From NCBI RefSeq assembly GCF_012275535.1, contig NZ_JAAVTK010000002.1:498208-562207 (forward strand): a stretch of 64,000 nt of DNA, given 5' to 3'. Shown one piece after another: positions 37,181 to 46,446 of the stretch (positions are counted from its first letter, which is position 1; the number at the start of each line of letters is the position of its first letter). The notes under the pieces were generated by a model, which worked only from the letters and a program-made list of their open reading frames with translations, had not been told where the DNA came from and did no database searches. The translations under genes were made by a program, and so were the position numbers. Origin of the DNA: Hymenobacter artigasi (lineage in GTDB: Bacteria > Bacteroidota > Bacteroidia > Cytophagales > Hymenobacteraceae).

Positions 37181-39931
37181 ATGATAGAATCTTACAATCG
37201 AAAAACCTGGGCGAGCCGTTTGCAGAAGGCTGGTTTGGCTGTATTGGTGGCGGGTGGGGCCGCTGGGGCCGCACAAGCGCAGACGCTGAACTATACGCCC
37301 AGCACGGCCGTGAACGTGGCCGGCACTTATACCGACCTGGGCACGACCGGCACGGCCATTGCCACGGCAAATACGGACGATGACAACTCGGCGGCACAGG
37401 CCATTGGGTTCAGCTTCAACTTCAATGGCATCGCGTTCACGCAGTTTGTGCTGAACACGAACGGCTTGATTCGGCTGGGCAGCGCGGCGCCTTCGTCGGT
37501 GGCAGCCTTTCCACCGTTTGCTCAAACGCCGGAATCCGGCCCGATTTCCGGCACCAACGCGGCCGATGTCAACCTGATTGCGCCGTTCAACCTAGACCTG
37601 GGCCCCGGCACCGCCGGCGGCACCGAGTACCGCGTGGTTACCACCGGCACGGCTCCTAACCGAGTGTGTACCATTCAGTGGAAAAACGTGGCCGACAAGC
37701 CCCAGGCTGCTTCGTCGACCATTGCAACAGTTATCGCCACGCAGTTCGACAACTTTTCCTTCCAGGTAAAGCTCTACGAAACCACTAATAACGTGGAGTT
37801 TGTGTACGGCACTGCCACGGCCAGCACTGGCGTATCGAACGCCAAGTACGCAGCCGTTGGCATTAAGGGCGCGGTACCGGCATCGTCGGTATTGGCCACC
37901 AAGGCGTCTACGGGGCTCTGGTCGGCGGCTACCTTTATGGTGGGCCCTTACCTGGCATCGAGCGCGGGCAACGCCCACAACGTCCGTCAAACGGCTTTGC
38001 CGGATGCGGGCCGCACCTACCGCTTCGCGCCTACTCCTACCAGCGACGCGGCGGTATCGGTTATTTATACGCTGGGCAAAATAGCCAGCCCGGGTGCCCT
38101 GCCGCACGCCGTGCGGGCCGTGGTGACCAATGCCGGCGTTTCGGCGCAGACCAACCTCGACGTGACGCTGAACGTGACCGGGGCCAACACCTTCACCGAT
38201 ACCAAGCGCGTGGCCTCGCTGGCAGCGGGCGCTTCCACTACGGTTACGTTTGCCAGCTACCCGGCCACGCTCGCGGCGGGCACCAACACGGTTACCGTAA
38301 CCGTGCCGGCCGATGGCAACAACAACAACAACACCGCCACCTACGGCCAGCTGGTAACGGCCAACCGCGTGTCGTATACCGACCCGGTGGCTGCGGCTAC
38401 GGGAGGCATTGGCCTCGGCAACGCCATTCTGGCTTCGAAGTACACCTTGCCGGCAGCTACCACCATTGGCGATGTGGTGCTAACATTTGCTGCGGCCACC
38501 GGCACGACGACCAATACGGCCCCGTACCAGCTGGTTATCTACGATGCTTCGGCCCCCGGGGGCCTGCCCGGCGCGCTGCTCTATACCTCGCCTACGCAGA
38601 ACCGCACCACCGCCGGCGGCACCGTTACGCTAACGGTACCCAACATCGCTGTACCAACCAGCTTTTTTGTGGGTGTGAAAGAAACCAGCGCCACCAACAT
38701 GTCGCTTTCTTACCAGCTTGAGACCCCCATTCGCCCCGGCACCTTCTTCTACCTGCCGGGCGGCACGGCCACCTGGCTCGACTTTGCCCCCAACAACTCG
38801 TTCCGCTTTGCGATTGAGTTCGGGACCGTGACCCCGAACTGTGTACCACCTACGACCCTGTCCGTGGGTAACGTCACCGCCACCGGTGCTTCAGTATTCT
38901 TTACGGCGCCCGCTACGGGGGCCAGTAACTACGAAGTGCTGTACGGCCCGGCCGGCTTCGCCCTCTCTACCGGCACGCTGGTAACGAGCACCACCGCCCC
39001 CGTGCCGCTGAGTGGCCTGACGCCCGCCACCACCTACCAGGTATATGTGCGGAGCAACTGCACCGCCGGCGGCAGCAGCAGCTACGCTACGCCCGTCACG
39101 TTCACCACGCCCTGCAGCCCCACCCAGACGGTAGCCGCCTTCCCCTACAGCCAGGACTTCGACACCCTGATTCCGGGCCAGTCGCTGCCCTGCGGCTTCA
39201 GCGTGCTGGATGCTAATGCCGACGGTGCTACCTGGGCCGTATCGGCCACCAACCCCAACTCGGGCGCCAACAGCATCCGCTACCGGGGCCTGGTGCTGAA
39301 CAACGTGGTGGCCAACGACTGGTTCTTCACGCCGCCGCTGGCGCTGCTGGCTACTTCGCGCTATCAGGTGGCGTTCCGCTACCGTGGCGAAGGCATTGCC
39401 AACAGCCCCTCGAACTACACGGAGAGCCTGGAAGTGAAATCGGGCACGGCCGCCACGGTAGCTGCCCAAACCAACCTGCTGTACAACAACACGGCCATCA
39501 CCAACACCAACTATGCCCTGGCCAACGGTACTTCGGTACCCGTGGTGGCCTTGTTGCCGGCCGGTGCCAGCACGCAGTACGTGGGCTTCCACGTGAAGAG
39601 CCTGGCCAACCAGGGCAACCTCTACATCGACGACGTGGCGGTGACGGCCGTTTCCATCACGGCTACTTCGGAGGCGCTGCTGCGCGCTGTGAGCGTGTTC
39701 CCCAACCCGTCGACCACGGGCGTGTTTGACCTCGAAATTCACGGAGCTAACGCCAAAGGCAGCCTTGATGTGCAGGTGACCAACACCCTGGGCCAGCGCG
39801 TGTACACGGGCGCCGCCCGCGACAACTACACCAACCGCCTCGACCTGAGCAGCCTCGCGGCCGGCATTTACTACCTGCAGGTGCGCAACGGCGACGAGCG
39901 CCTGACCAGCCAGGTAAGCATTGTGAAATAA
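37181..39931 (+). CDS. Large secreted adhesin-like protein, FN3 and T9SS sorting domain
   Basis: A 916-residue protein with a signal peptide ending AGAAQAQ. An N-terminal beta-rich module (about 35-260, with GFSFNFNGIAFTQFVLNTNG) is one I do not recognise precisely. A CARDB-like region follows (AVVTNAGVSAQTNLDVTLNV). An FN3 domain comes next (about 550-645, ending GLTPATTYQVYVRSNC). A jelly-roll/cleaved-adhesin-like domain follows (FPYSQDFDTLIPGQSLPC onward). The C-terminus is a T9SS signal starting VSVFPNPS and containing GIYYLQVRNG. No catalytic motif is visible. Likely a surface adhesin or matrix protein. Confidence 0.82.
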   Translation: MIESYNRKTWASRLQKAGLAVLVAGGAAGAAQAQTLNYTPSTAVNVAGTYTDLGTTGTAIATANTDDDNSAAQAIGFSFNFNGIAFTQFVLNTNGLIRLGSAAPSSVAAFPPFAQTPESGPISGTNAADVNLIAPFNLDLGPGTAGGTEYRVVTTGTAPNRVCTIQWKNVADKPQAASSTIATVIATQFDNFSFQVKLYETTNNVEFVYGTATASTGVSNAKYAAVGIKGAVPASSVLATKASTGLWSAATFMVGPYLASSAGNAHNVRQTALPDAGRTYRFAPTPTSDAAVSVIYTLGKIASPGALPHAVRAVVTNAGVSAQTNLDVTLNVTGANTFTDTKRVASLAAGASTTVTFASYPATLAAGTNTVTVTVPADGNNNNNTATYGQLVTANRVSYTDPVAAATGGIGLGNAILASKYTLPAATTIGDVVLTFAAATGTTTNTAPYQLVIYDASAPGGLPGALLYTSPTQNRTTAGGTVTLTVPNIAVPTSFFVGVKETSATNMSLSYQLETPIRPGTFFYLPGGTATWLDFAPNNSFRFAIEFGTVTPNCVPPTTLSVGNVTATGASVFFTAPATGASNYEVLYGPAGFALSTGTLVTSTTAPVPLSGLTPATTYQVYVRSNCTAGGSSSYATPVTFTTPCSPTQTVAAFPYSQDFDTLIPGQSLPCGFSVLDANADGATWAVSATNPNSGANSIRYRGLVLNNVVANDWFFTPPLALLATSRYQVAFRYRGEGIANSPSNYTESLEVKSGTAATVAAQTNLLYNNTAITNTNYALANGTSVPVVALLPAGASTQYVGFHVKSLANQGNLYIDDVAVTAVSITATSEALLRAVSVFPNPSTTGVFDLEIHGANAKGSLDVQVTNTLGQRVYTGAARDNYTNRLDLSSLAAGIYYLQVRNGDERLTSQVSIVK

Positions 39932-40143
39932 CACGCGCAGCCGCACTATTTCACCTCATCGACTGTCCGTTGAGAAGTTGGCACTGAAGGCGATTGCCTC
40001 GCAATTGCGCTTCGGTGCCAACCTTCAACCCTCAAGCCAGTCGAACCCCGGCAACGCAACTGTTTTTCGGGAAATCCCTCATTCATTCGCAGCAATTAAA
40101 AGCTGTTGCCCAAGCGTTTTTGTTTTTCCACTTTTCACTCTAT

Positions 40144-42978
40144 ATGAACGTATTACCTACTTATTCAGGCTATCGCAAGCTGGCGCTGGCCATTGCGCTG
40201 GCGATGCCGGGGCTGGTGCTGGCCCAGGAGGTTGCCCCAGCCGCGCAGGTGCTGGCCTCGTTTGCCGTGAAGGCGCGGGCCCAGGGCCACCTGACGGAGG
40301 CCGATGTGGCCAACCCGACCGTGACCAGCTCCTACACGGATGCCAGCACGGGCCTCACGCACACCTACCTGCAGCAGCGGGTGAATGGCCTGACGGTGTT
40401 TAACGCCAACGGAGCCGTGCACACCGATGCCAGCGGCAAGGTGGTGTATTTCAACCAGGATTTTCTGGCGGGCGCGGCGGCAGTAGCCCCTTCGGCCACG
40501 CCGGGCCTCACGCCGGAGCAAGCCGTGGGAGCGGCTGCGAAGGGCCTGAGCCTGCCCATGCCCGTAGCCCTGCAACGCGTGACGGAAGGCCGCGTGGCCG
40601 ACGGCATCGTGTTCAACAAAGGCGGTATTTCGGAAGAAAACATTCCGGTGCGTCTGATGTACCTGCGCGTTGATAACAAGCTGGTGCTGGTGTGGAACGT
40701 GACCATTGCCCAACTCGACCAGCAGCACTACTGGAACGCCCGCGTGGATGCGCAAACCGGCCGCCTGCTGGACCGCAACGACTACACCGTGAGCGAGCAG
40801 ACCACCTTCCGCCAGCACGTGATGCAGGAGCAGGCCCGGCGCAAGCTGGTGCCCACTACGGCTGCCATTGCCCTGGACGCGAAAGCCGCCAAGGCGCTGA
40901 AGAACGCCAAAGGCGCGAAAGGCACCACGGGCGTAGCCAACAGCATGACGGTTATCCCCGTGCCGTTCGAAAGCCCCGACCTTTCGCCCCGCGTGGTGGT
41001 GCCCTTCAGCTCGGCCAACCCGCTGTACTCGCCCTACGGCTGGCAGGTGGGCGACACCCGCGCGCCCAGCGCGTTCTACGCCGATGCCTACTCGCTGCTT
41101 TCGAGTGGCAAGCAGCTCACGCGAGGCAACAACGTGGCGGCCTACGACGACAACGCGACGACGGTGACGGGCAACGGCAACGTGGCTTCTACCACCAACT
41201 CGCCCGACGGCGGAGCCAACCGCGACTTCGACTTTGCCTTCAACCAGCCACTGGGGCCCCGCGACCCGGGCAACCTCGCGGCCGGCATCACCAACCTGTT
41301 CTACTGGAACAACATGCTCCACGATGTGATGATGAGCAAGGGGTTTGATGAGGTATCGGGCAACTTCCAGTACAAGAACATTGGTACCCAGGGCTTGGGC
41401 AACGACTTTGTGCGGGCCGAATCGCAGGACGGCAGCGGCCGCAACAACGCCAACTTCTCGACCCCGGTAGACGGCAGCAACGGCCGGATGCAGATGTACC
41501 TGTTTGATAACACCGGGGCCAATGCCCTGACCGTGACCGGCGCGGCCAGCGCGGCCGGCAGCTACCGCTTTGCGTCGGTTTCCTTTGGCCCACGCCTCAC
41601 CAAGCGGCCGCTGACGGGCCGGCTGGTGCTCGTGAACGACGGCGTATCGGCCGATGGCGGCGACCACGGCTGTGCTTCGCCCTTCGTGAACGCGGCGGCG
41701 GTGGCCGGTAATATTGCCTTTATTCAGCGCGGCGGCTGCCCCCAGCTCACCACGCTCAACCCCCGGGCTACCAACGCCTTTGCTACCAAGGTGAAGCGTG
41801 CCCAGGACAACGGTGCTACTTCCGTTATCGTGTTTGACTCGCTGGGCACCACCACCAACCTGGTGAATTTTGGCGGTACCGATACCGTGGGCATTCGCAT
41901 TCCGGCCATTTTCATCAGCGGGGCCGATGGCTTCCGGCTGCGTTCGGCCATTCTGGCCGGCGCTACGCTGAACGCGACCGCCACGCTGGGTGCCGACTTC
42001 GACGGCTCGTTTGACAACGGCGTGGTATCGCACGAGTTTGGCCACGGCATCAGCAACCGCCTCACCGGCGGCCCGGCCAACTCCAGCTGCCTCAACTCGG
42101 CCACTGGCAACCAAACCATGGGCGAAGGCTGGAGCGACTTTTTTGCCCTCTGGATGACCACCCGCCCCGGCGAAGATGGTGCCACCAACCGCTACATGGC
42201 GACCTACGACAACGGCGACCCCTACGCTGTGGGCCCAGGCTTCCGCCGCAAGCCGTACTCCACCAACTTCGCGCAGAACAACTACACCTACGCCCAGTTG
42301 GGCACCGCTACCGGCCGCTTCCAGGAAACCCACGACGTGGGCGAAGTATGGGCTACCGTGCTGTGGGACCTGAACTGGCAGTTCATCTACCGCTACGGCT
42401 ACAACGCCGACTTCTTCAGCGCTACCGGCGGCAACAACAAAGCCCTGAAGCTGGTGCTCGACGGCTGCAAGCTGCAGGTGTGCAACCCCGGCTTCCTCGA
42501 CGGCCGCGATGGCCTGCTGCGGGCCGACTCGCTCACCAACCGCGCCGCCAACGCCGGCCTGATTTGGAACGTGTTTGCCCGTCGGGGCATGGGCTACAGC
42601 GCCGTGCAGGGCAACCGTGTGAACGGTGCGCCACTCGTTACGGGCATTGTGCAGGCGTTCGACCTGCCCCCCGGCACGCCGGCCATCGCCTTGTCCAGCA
42701 AGAATGGCGCTACCGCCGGCAATGCGCTGGAAGCCTACCCCAACCCGGCGCAGAACGTGCTCACCGTGCGCACGCAGCTCACCAGCACCGTCCCCATGCA
42801 GGTAGACATGCTCGACCTGCTGGGCAAAACCGTGCTGCGCGCCGTGCCGGTACCAGCCGGCCAGATGCAGCAGAGCGGCGTGGAGCTGAACACCAGCCGC
42901 CTGGCATCGGGCATTTACATTGTGCGCGTAACGACCAGCGGTGGCACGTACAGCACCAAGGTGAGCGTGCAGCACTAA
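40144..42978 (+). CDS. M36 family (fungalysin-type) metalloprotease with T9SS sorting domain
   Basis: A 944-residue zinc endopeptidase. After a signal peptide (ending PGLVLAQE) comes an FTP-type propeptide (TYLQQRVNGLTVFNANGAVH). The catalytic domain has HEFGH at 630-634 and GEGWSD at 660-665 supplying the third ligand. A PA-like insert (near FIQRGGC and TSVIVFD) lies before the zinc site. The C-terminus begins LEAYPNPAQNVL, a T9SS signal, with GIYIVRVTTSGG. The ATG at 40144 fits the signal peptide; the frame is open 50 codons further upstream. Surface protein digestion is the likely role. Confidence 0.92.
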   Translation: MNVLPTYSGYRKLALAIALAMPGLVLAQEVAPAAQVLASFAVKARAQGHLTEADVANPTVTSSYTDASTGLTHTYLQQRVNGLTVFNANGAVHTDASGKVVYFNQDFLAGAAAVAPSATPGLTPEQAVGAAAKGLSLPMPVALQRVTEGRVADGIVFNKGGISEENIPVRLMYLRVDNKLVLVWNVTIAQLDQQHYWNARVDAQTGRLLDRNDYTVSEQTTFRQHVMQEQARRKLVPTTAAIALDAKAAKALKNAKGAKGTTGVANSMTVIPVPFESPDLSPRVVVPFSSANPLYSPYGWQVGDTRAPSAFYADAYSLLSSGKQLTRGNNVAAYDDNATTVTGNGNVASTTNSPDGGANRDFDFAFNQPLGPRDPGNLAAGITNLFYWNNMLHDVMMSKGFDEVSGNFQYKNIGTQGLGNDFVRAESQDGSGRNNANFSTPVDGSNGRMQMYLFDNTGANALTVTGAASAAGSYRFASVSFGPRLTKRPLTGRLVLVNDGVSADGGDHGCASPFVNAAAVAGNIAFIQRGGCPQLTTLNPRATNAFATKVKRAQDNGATSVIVFDSLGTTTNLVNFGGTDTVGIRIPAIFISGADGFRLRSAILAGATLNATATLGADFDGSFDNGVVSHEFGHGISNRLTGGPANSSCLNSATGNQTMGEGWSDFFALWMTTRPGEDGATNRYMATYDNGDPYAVGPGFRRKPYSTNFAQNNYTYAQLGTATGRFQETHDVGEVWATVLWDLNWQFIYRYGYNADFFSATGGNNKALKLVLDGCKLQVCNPGFLDGRDGLLRADSLTNRAANAGLIWNVFARRGMGYSAVQGNRVNGAPLVTGIVQAFDLPPGTPAIALSSKNGATAGNALEAYPNPAQNVLTVRTQLTSTVPMQVDMLDLLGKTVLRAVPVPAGQMQQSGVELNTSRLASGIYIVRVTTSGGTYSTKVSVQH

Positions 42979-43000
42979 GCTTCACGGTCCCTGCGTTTGC

Positions 43001-43030
43001 AAAAAAGCCCGGCTTCGGCCGGGCTTTTTT
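43001..43030 (+). terminator. Intrinsic terminator with UUCG tetraloop after the M36 protease
   Basis: AAAAAAGCCCGGC (43001-43013) pairs perfectly with GCCGGGCTTTTTT (43018-43030) around TTCG. Symmetric A- and T-tracts make it bidirectional, which suits the convergent STAS-like gene at 43082. Confidence 0.93.
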
Positions 43031-43081
43031 TGTGTCCTGTGCCCGCCTGGCTGACGCGGGTTATGCCCCGGAGCGGGGCTC

Positions 43082-43522
43082 CTACTGCCGCTGCAGCCAC
43101 ATATAGGCAGTGGCCACGTCGTCGAAGGTGCACACGGTGGGGGCCTCAATTTCCAACACCACGCCTTCGGTCGTTCGCCGCGAGTGAAGCTTTTGAGGCA
43201 TCACCCAGGCTAGGTGGCGGAGCCCGGCGGCGTGCATGTGGGCGAGCCATTCCAGGCTCCTGGCCGAGAGCTGCATGGTGGGGTGGATGATATTGGAATT
43301 GTCGTTCAGAATCTTACTACAGGGACACTCCTGCAGGCTCGTCAGCATCAGCCCGCACGCAGCCCATGATGAGTCTGGGTCATGCACGCCTTTCCAGTCC
43401 ACATAAAGCCACTGATTTTCAATATCGTAGTCGATAGATATTCCCGGCGTATCGACAATAGCGCGCAGCTGCATGAGATAATAGACTTGTTCCTGAATAC
43501 GATAGATAATATTGAACGGCAT
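43082..43522 (-). CDS. STAS-like protein of unknown function, paralogue 2
   Basis: A 146-residue soluble protein homologous to the one at 35195-35689. NQWLYVDWKGVHD, CSKILNDNSNI, LRHLAWVMPQKLHSRRTTE and VCTFDDVATAYMWLQ line up block for block. The family is defined here by W-LYVD, KIL-D-SN, LR-(F/L)AWV-P and C/G-TFDDVA. I know no function. The frame extends 19 codons upstream of the chosen ATG (43522); an ATG at 43531 is also possible. It has lower GC than its neighbours. Confidence 0.7.
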   Translation of the reverse strand: MPFNIIYRIQEQVYYLMQLRAIVDTPGISIDYDIENQWLYVDWKGVHDPDSSWAACGLMLTSLQECPCSKILNDNSNIIHPTMQLSARSLEWLAHMHAAGLRHLAWVMPQKLHSRRTTEGVVLEIEAPTVCTFDDVATAYMWLQRQ

Positions 43523-43668
43523 GCAGAGCATGACGCGCTGACATCTCAGAACAAGTATAATAGCTAATGCAATGGTCAAACATCAACCTCCCACTCGTAC
43601 CCATCTTACCCCTACGCTGGGAGGAAGCACAACGGCTAAACCCGTGTGGTGAGGCAAAAAACGCACTC

Positions 43669-45159
43669 CTACAGCACCGGCCGCTTATCAAACCACGGCC
43701 GGGCCTGCTCCAGCTGCCCGGCCAGCCGGAACAGCACGTCCTCAGCCCCCAGCTTTGCGATGAACTGCACGCCGCAGGGCAGGCCGTCGGCGGTCCAGTG
43801 CAGGGGCACCGACATGGCGGGCTGGCCCGTGAGGTTGGCCACCTGGGTGTAGGGCGTTTTTTCGAGGCTCTGCTCGGCCAGCTTCTCCACGATGCCCGAG
43901 CGGCGGATGAGGCCGCCCAGGCCGAAGGTATTCACCAGCGTCAGCAGTTTTTGCTCCAGCGGCCTGGGCTGCAGCTCGCCGATGCGTACGGGCGGCGTGG
44001 CCAGCGTGGGCGTGAGCAGCAGGTCGTGGGTGAGGTGGAAGCGGCCGAAGGCGCGGGCGTGGTCGTTCCAGGTATGGCGGGCGGCGGCAAAATCGGCGGC
44101 GGAATACGTGCGGCCCAGCAGGCCCAGCAGCCAGGTGGTGGGCTCCACGTCGCGGGGCCGGGCGGGGCGGCCCAAGTGTTTGGCCAGGGCCGCGATGCTG
44201 GCCCCGGTTTCGCCAAAATACAGCATCAGGAAGGCCGAAGCCACGGCCCGGCCATCAAACGGCAGCGGTACTTCTTCTACCTCGTGGCCCAGGCTTTCGA
44301 GCAGTTTGGCGGCCTCCGTCACGGCCGTGGCGCACTCCGGGTGCAGGGCGCTGCCCAGCGGGTGGCCCAGGCTGAAGGCGATGCGCAGGCGGCCGGGCTC
44401 CCGGCCCACCTCTTCCAGATAAGGCCGGGCGGGGTTGGGCAGGAAGTAGGGCGCGCCCGCATCGGGGCCCAGGGTGGCATCGAGCAGGGCCGCGCTGTCG
44501 CGCACCGAGCGCGACACCACGTGCTCCACGGCGGCACCCTGCCACTTTTCGCCCTGCTCGGGGCCGGTGGGCACGCGGCCCCGGCTGGGTTTCAGCCCAA
44601 ACAGCCCGCAGCAGGCTGCCGGAATCCGGATGGAGCCGCCGCCGTCGCCCGCCCCGGCCACCGGCACAATGCCGGCCGCCACGGCCGCCGCCGCCCCGCC
44701 GCTGCTGCCGCCGGGCGTGTGGCCCAGGTGCCAGGGGTTGCGGGCGGGGCCGTGCAGCAGGGGTTCGGTCACGCCCATCAGGGCAAACTCGGGGGTGTTG
44801 GTTTTGCCCAGGATGTTGAGGCCGGCAGCCTGCCAGCGGCGCACCAGCTCGGCATCTTCGTGGGGCACAAAATGGCGCAGCGCCCGGCTGCCCGAGGTGT
44901 GCGGCGCGCCGGCATACTGCGCACCAAAATCCTTGAGCAGAAACGGCACGCCGCCAAACGGGCCGGCCGGCAGCCCAGCGGCGGCGCGCGCCTGGGCGGG
45001 CGCATACAACGGGTGCACCACGGCGTTAATTTGAGGGTTTACGGCCTCGGCCCGGGCAATGGCGGCGGTGCACAGCTCGGCGGGCGTGAGCTGGCCGGTG
45101 CGCACGAGAGCGGCCTGGGCCAGGCCGTCGAGGCGGTCGTATTCGGCAGGTGAAATCAT
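43669..45159 (-). CDS. Amidase signature family protein
   Basis: A 496-residue amidase. The Ser-cisSer-Lys triad is complete: Lys76 (LLKDF), cis-Ser152 (GGSSGG) and nucleophile Ser176 (GGSIRIPA), with spacings matching fatty-acid amide hydrolase. No signal peptide, so cytoplasmic. GatA is less likely because no gatB/gatC lies nearby and the C-terminal half (VANLTGQPAMSVPL) resembles standalone amidases. Substrate unknown. Divergent from the glyoxalase-like gene. Confidence 0.9.
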   Translation of the reverse strand: MISPAEYDRLDGLAQAALVRTGQLTPAELCTAAIARAEAVNPQINAVVHPLYAPAQARAAAGLPAGPFGGVPFLLKDFGAQYAGAPHTSGSRALRHFVPHEDAELVRRWQAAGLNILGKTNTPEFALMGVTEPLLHGPARNPWHLGHTPGGSSGGAAAAVAAGIVPVAGAGDGGGSIRIPAACCGLFGLKPSRGRVPTGPEQGEKWQGAAVEHVVSRSVRDSAALLDATLGPDAGAPYFLPNPARPYLEEVGREPGRLRIAFSLGHPLGSALHPECATAVTEAAKLLESLGHEVEEVPLPFDGRAVASAFLMLYFGETGASIAALAKHLGRPARPRDVEPTTWLLGLLGRTYSAADFAAARHTWNDHARAFGRFHLTHDLLLTPTLATPPVRIGELQPRPLEQKLLTLVNTFGLGGLIRRSGIVEKLAEQSLEKTPYTQVANLTGQPAMSVPLHWTADGLPCGVQFIAKLGAEDVLFRLAGQLEQARPWFDKRPVL

Positions 45160-45308
45160 GAGTTAAATGTAGGCGAACGGGGCCGGGCAATCTGAAACGG
45201 GTGCGGCCGGCGTAGGTGAGGCAACAGCAAGAAATATCGCCGATTTCGGACTATATTTCAACGAATATCAGCACAAAGCCAACCGCTGCTATTTAGCCAA
45301 TCGCCCCA

Positions 45309-45665
45309 ATGGTCACGCCCATTTTTCAGATTTTAGATTACCAGCAGGCCCTCGATTTCTACATCGACTGGCTGGGGTTTCGAATTGACTGGCAGGACCA
45401 GTCGGTGCGCGGGCCGCTGTATATGCAGGTATCGCGCGGCGGCATCGTGCTGCACCTCTCCAGCCACCCCGAGGAAAGCTGCGCCGGGGCCAAGGCCATG
45501 GCCGAAATCAACGGCTTGATTGCCTTTCACCACATGCTCACGCAAAAAGCCTCAGCCTATCCGAGCCCGGTGCTGCAAAAAACCTGCTGGAGCGACAAAG
45601 TGATGCAGGTGGAAGTGACCGACCCGTTCGGCAATATCCTGGTGTTCGCGGAGCTCTGCGCGTAA
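45309..45665 (+). CDS. Glyoxalase/bleomycin-resistance-like (VOC) protein
   Basis: A 118-residue VOC-fold protein. Its N-terminal half PIFQILDYQQALDFYIDWLG and the end VEVTDPFGNILVF match the bleomycin-resistance subgroup. Putative metal ligands are few (LHLSSHPEE), so catalytic activity is uncertain. It converges on the LytTR regulator gene with only 13 bases between stops. Confidence 0.83.
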   Translation: MVTPIFQILDYQQALDFYIDWLGFRIDWQDQSVRGPLYMQVSRGGIVLHLSSHPEESCAGAKAMAEINGLIAFHHMLTQKASAYPSPVLQKTCWSDKVMQVEVTDPFGNILVFAELCA

Positions 45666-45678
45666 CCCGCTGCCGCCG

Positions 45679-46425
45679 CTACAGGCTCAGCAGCTCCCGG
45701 AACCGCACCGACTGCTGCCGCGATACTTCCACCTCGGGGCCGCCGCGCAACGTCAGCTTCAGTGTGTTGCTGAACCAGGGCTCGATGCCGGCAATCCATT
45801 TCAGGTTGATAATCTGCTGGCGATTGACGCGAAAAAACACTTTGGGGTCGAGGCGCGCTTCCAGCTGCTGCAAGGTGCGCGGAATGAGCGGCTGGTGGTT
45901 TTCGAAGTGAATGCGGGTGTAGCTGCCGTTGATTTCGAAGAGCTTGATGTCGGCCAGCTTCACAAACCAGCACCGCTCGCCGTCCTTCACAAACACCTGG
46001 TCCTGGGCCGTGAGCGGGGCCAGCGGGCCTTCCTCGGCCGGGCCGGCAGGGGCCATCACGGCCGGCACCGGGGCGCTGCAATGGGCGCGGGCCTTGGCCA
46101 GGGCGGCGGCCAGGCGGGCTTCCTGCACGGGTTTCAGGAGGTAGTCGAGGGCATTCACGGCGAAGGCCTGCAGGGCGTATTCGTCGTAGGCCGTGGTGAA
46201 GATGACGTGCGGGGCCGCCCCCAGCGAAGCCAACAGCTCGAAGCCGGTCTGGCCGGGCATCTGCACATCGAGCAGCAGTAAATCGGGCCGCAGGGCCTGA
46301 ATCTGGGCGCGGGCCTCGTCGGCGTGGCGGGCCTCGCCCACCACCGCCACATCAGGGAAAGCCTGGAGCAGGTGGCGCAGCTCGGTACGCGCCAGGCGCG
46401 AGTCATCGACGATTAAAACATCCAT
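45679..46425 (-). CDS. LytTR-family response regulator
   Basis: A 248-residue response regulator. The receiver has acidic residues at VDD near the N-terminus and phospho-acceptor Asp53 in LLLDVQMPG. The C-terminal LytTR DNA-binding domain contains FVKDGERCWFVKLADIKLFE and VNRQQIINL. MDVLIVDD at 46425 is the start; a TTG two codons upstream is less likely. It is 21 bases after the histidine kinase gene, a typical LytS/LytR-like pair of Bacteroidota. Confidence 0.93.
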   Translation of the reverse strand: MDVLIVDDSRLARTELRHLLQAFPDVAVVGEARHADEARAQIQALRPDLLLLDVQMPGQTGFELLASLGAAPHVIFTTAYDEYALQAFAVNALDYLLKPVQEARLAAALAKARAHCSAPVPAVMAPAGPAEEGPLAPLTAQDQVFVKDGERCWFVKLADIKLFEINGSYTRIHFENHQPLIPRTLQQLEARLDPKVFFRVNRQQIINLKWIAGIEPWFSNTLKLTLRGGPEVEVSRQQSVRFRELLSL

Positions 46426-46446
46426 AATCAAGGATTTTAAAACAGG

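Noticed and set aside
40165..42975. 936-codon minus-strand frame opposite the M36 protease
   Set aside because: It mirrors the protease in the antisense frame and has no domain; the plus-strand gene has signal peptide, zinc site and sorting domain.
43669..45159. Calling the amidase GatA
   Set aside because: No gatB or gatC nearby, and the C-terminal half resembles standalone amidases.
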